DNA of 35,000 nt from assembly GCA_905221605.1 (NCBI GenBank), contig CAJNDS010000336.1, positions 757,501 to 792,500 on the forward strand, written 5' to 3'. Below the pieces are notes generated by a model. The model was not told the origin of the DNA and did not search any database. It saw only the letters and a list, made by a program, of their open reading frames with translations. Of the stretch, positions 34,774-35,000 are shown piece after piece (position 1 is the first letter of the stretch; every line of letters starts with the position of its first letter). A program made the translations under genes and the position numbers. The DNA comes from Symbiodinium natans. Its lineage: Eukaryota; Sar; Dinophyceae; Suessiales; Symbiodiniaceae.

Positions 34774-35000
34774 GCCAACATGCATCAGATTCTTGCACTT
34801 TCCTGCCTCCTTCTCTGCGTTTGGAATAAACAGGTTGCACTTTTTTTGGATTAACATGGGATCTCTCGCGGCCACCTAAACCCTAAAACAAGGAATAGGG
34901 GCCTACTCTGGGTCCAAGGCCCTCAAGGTGTGGCGTGGCGGCAGAGGATCCTGTAAGTGAACCGTTACGCGCCCCAGAATCTTAGAAACAAAGAAAGCTG
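34774..35000. other. Terminal unique sequence
   Basis: Contains GGGCCTACTCTGGGT at 34899-34913 (as at 29152-29166) and two CCTAAA units. No gene seen. Confidence 0.4.

Overview
The window looks like nuclear DNA of a protist with plant/alga-type telomere repeats (TTTAGGG), most probably a dinoflagellate and possibly Symbiodiniaceae-like. The reasons are: telomere-type 7-mers in both orientations throughout; an ankyrin-repeat fragment with the LLLEAGA-K/D-DLA-TALM spacing common in dinoflagellate proteins; intron-bearing genes of moderately high GC; and arrays of hairpin-forming satellites. There are no bacterial operons, ribosome-binding sites, rRNA, confident tRNA or CRISPR. The lineage is an inference.

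Layout. 1-3.1 kb: telomere-like tracts and short spacers. 3.1-8.4 kb: a minus-strand coding block with one or two multi-exon genes at 3.18-5.99 kb, a telomere-like and GC-rich interval at 6.0-7.16 kb, and a coiled-coil gene starting at 8350. 8.8-11.9 kb: two satellites, one of about 110 bp and one of 84 bp that is palindromic and flanks an 18-bp-arm hairpin cluster. 12.2-13.5 kb: a well-resolved minus-strand gene. 13.9-14.3 kb: an ankyrin fragment fused to telomere-like sequence. 14.44-14.60 kb: three consecutive hairpins whose stems vary together while an internal loop stays constant. 15.0-15.6 kb: a 132-bp satellite with a telomere motif in every unit. 16.1-19.4 kb: a large satellite whose unit carries an AAAACATCATTTT/AAAATGATGTTTT hairpin, interrupted by a truncated gene. 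19.4-35 kb: alternating short (TTTAGGG)n or (CCCTAAA)n arrays, their locally homogenised variants, and 80-300 bp unique islands. Several islands hold open frames that may be exon debris.

The real coding content is mostly on the minus strand between 3.2 and 16.8 kb. Most long open frames elsewhere are artefacts of satellites whose period is a multiple of three. Splice models were made by eye. Several frames are restored by GT...AG introns of only 29-38 nt, which is the most testable biological claim here. The other strong signal is that three unrelated tandem families (10.3-11.9, 14.44-14.60 and 16.1-19.4 kb) are built from hairpins, and each shows paired or coordinated changes in the stem arms.

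No gene product could be named with certainty except the ankyrin-repeat fragment. Functions elsewhere are described only as far as the sequence allows.
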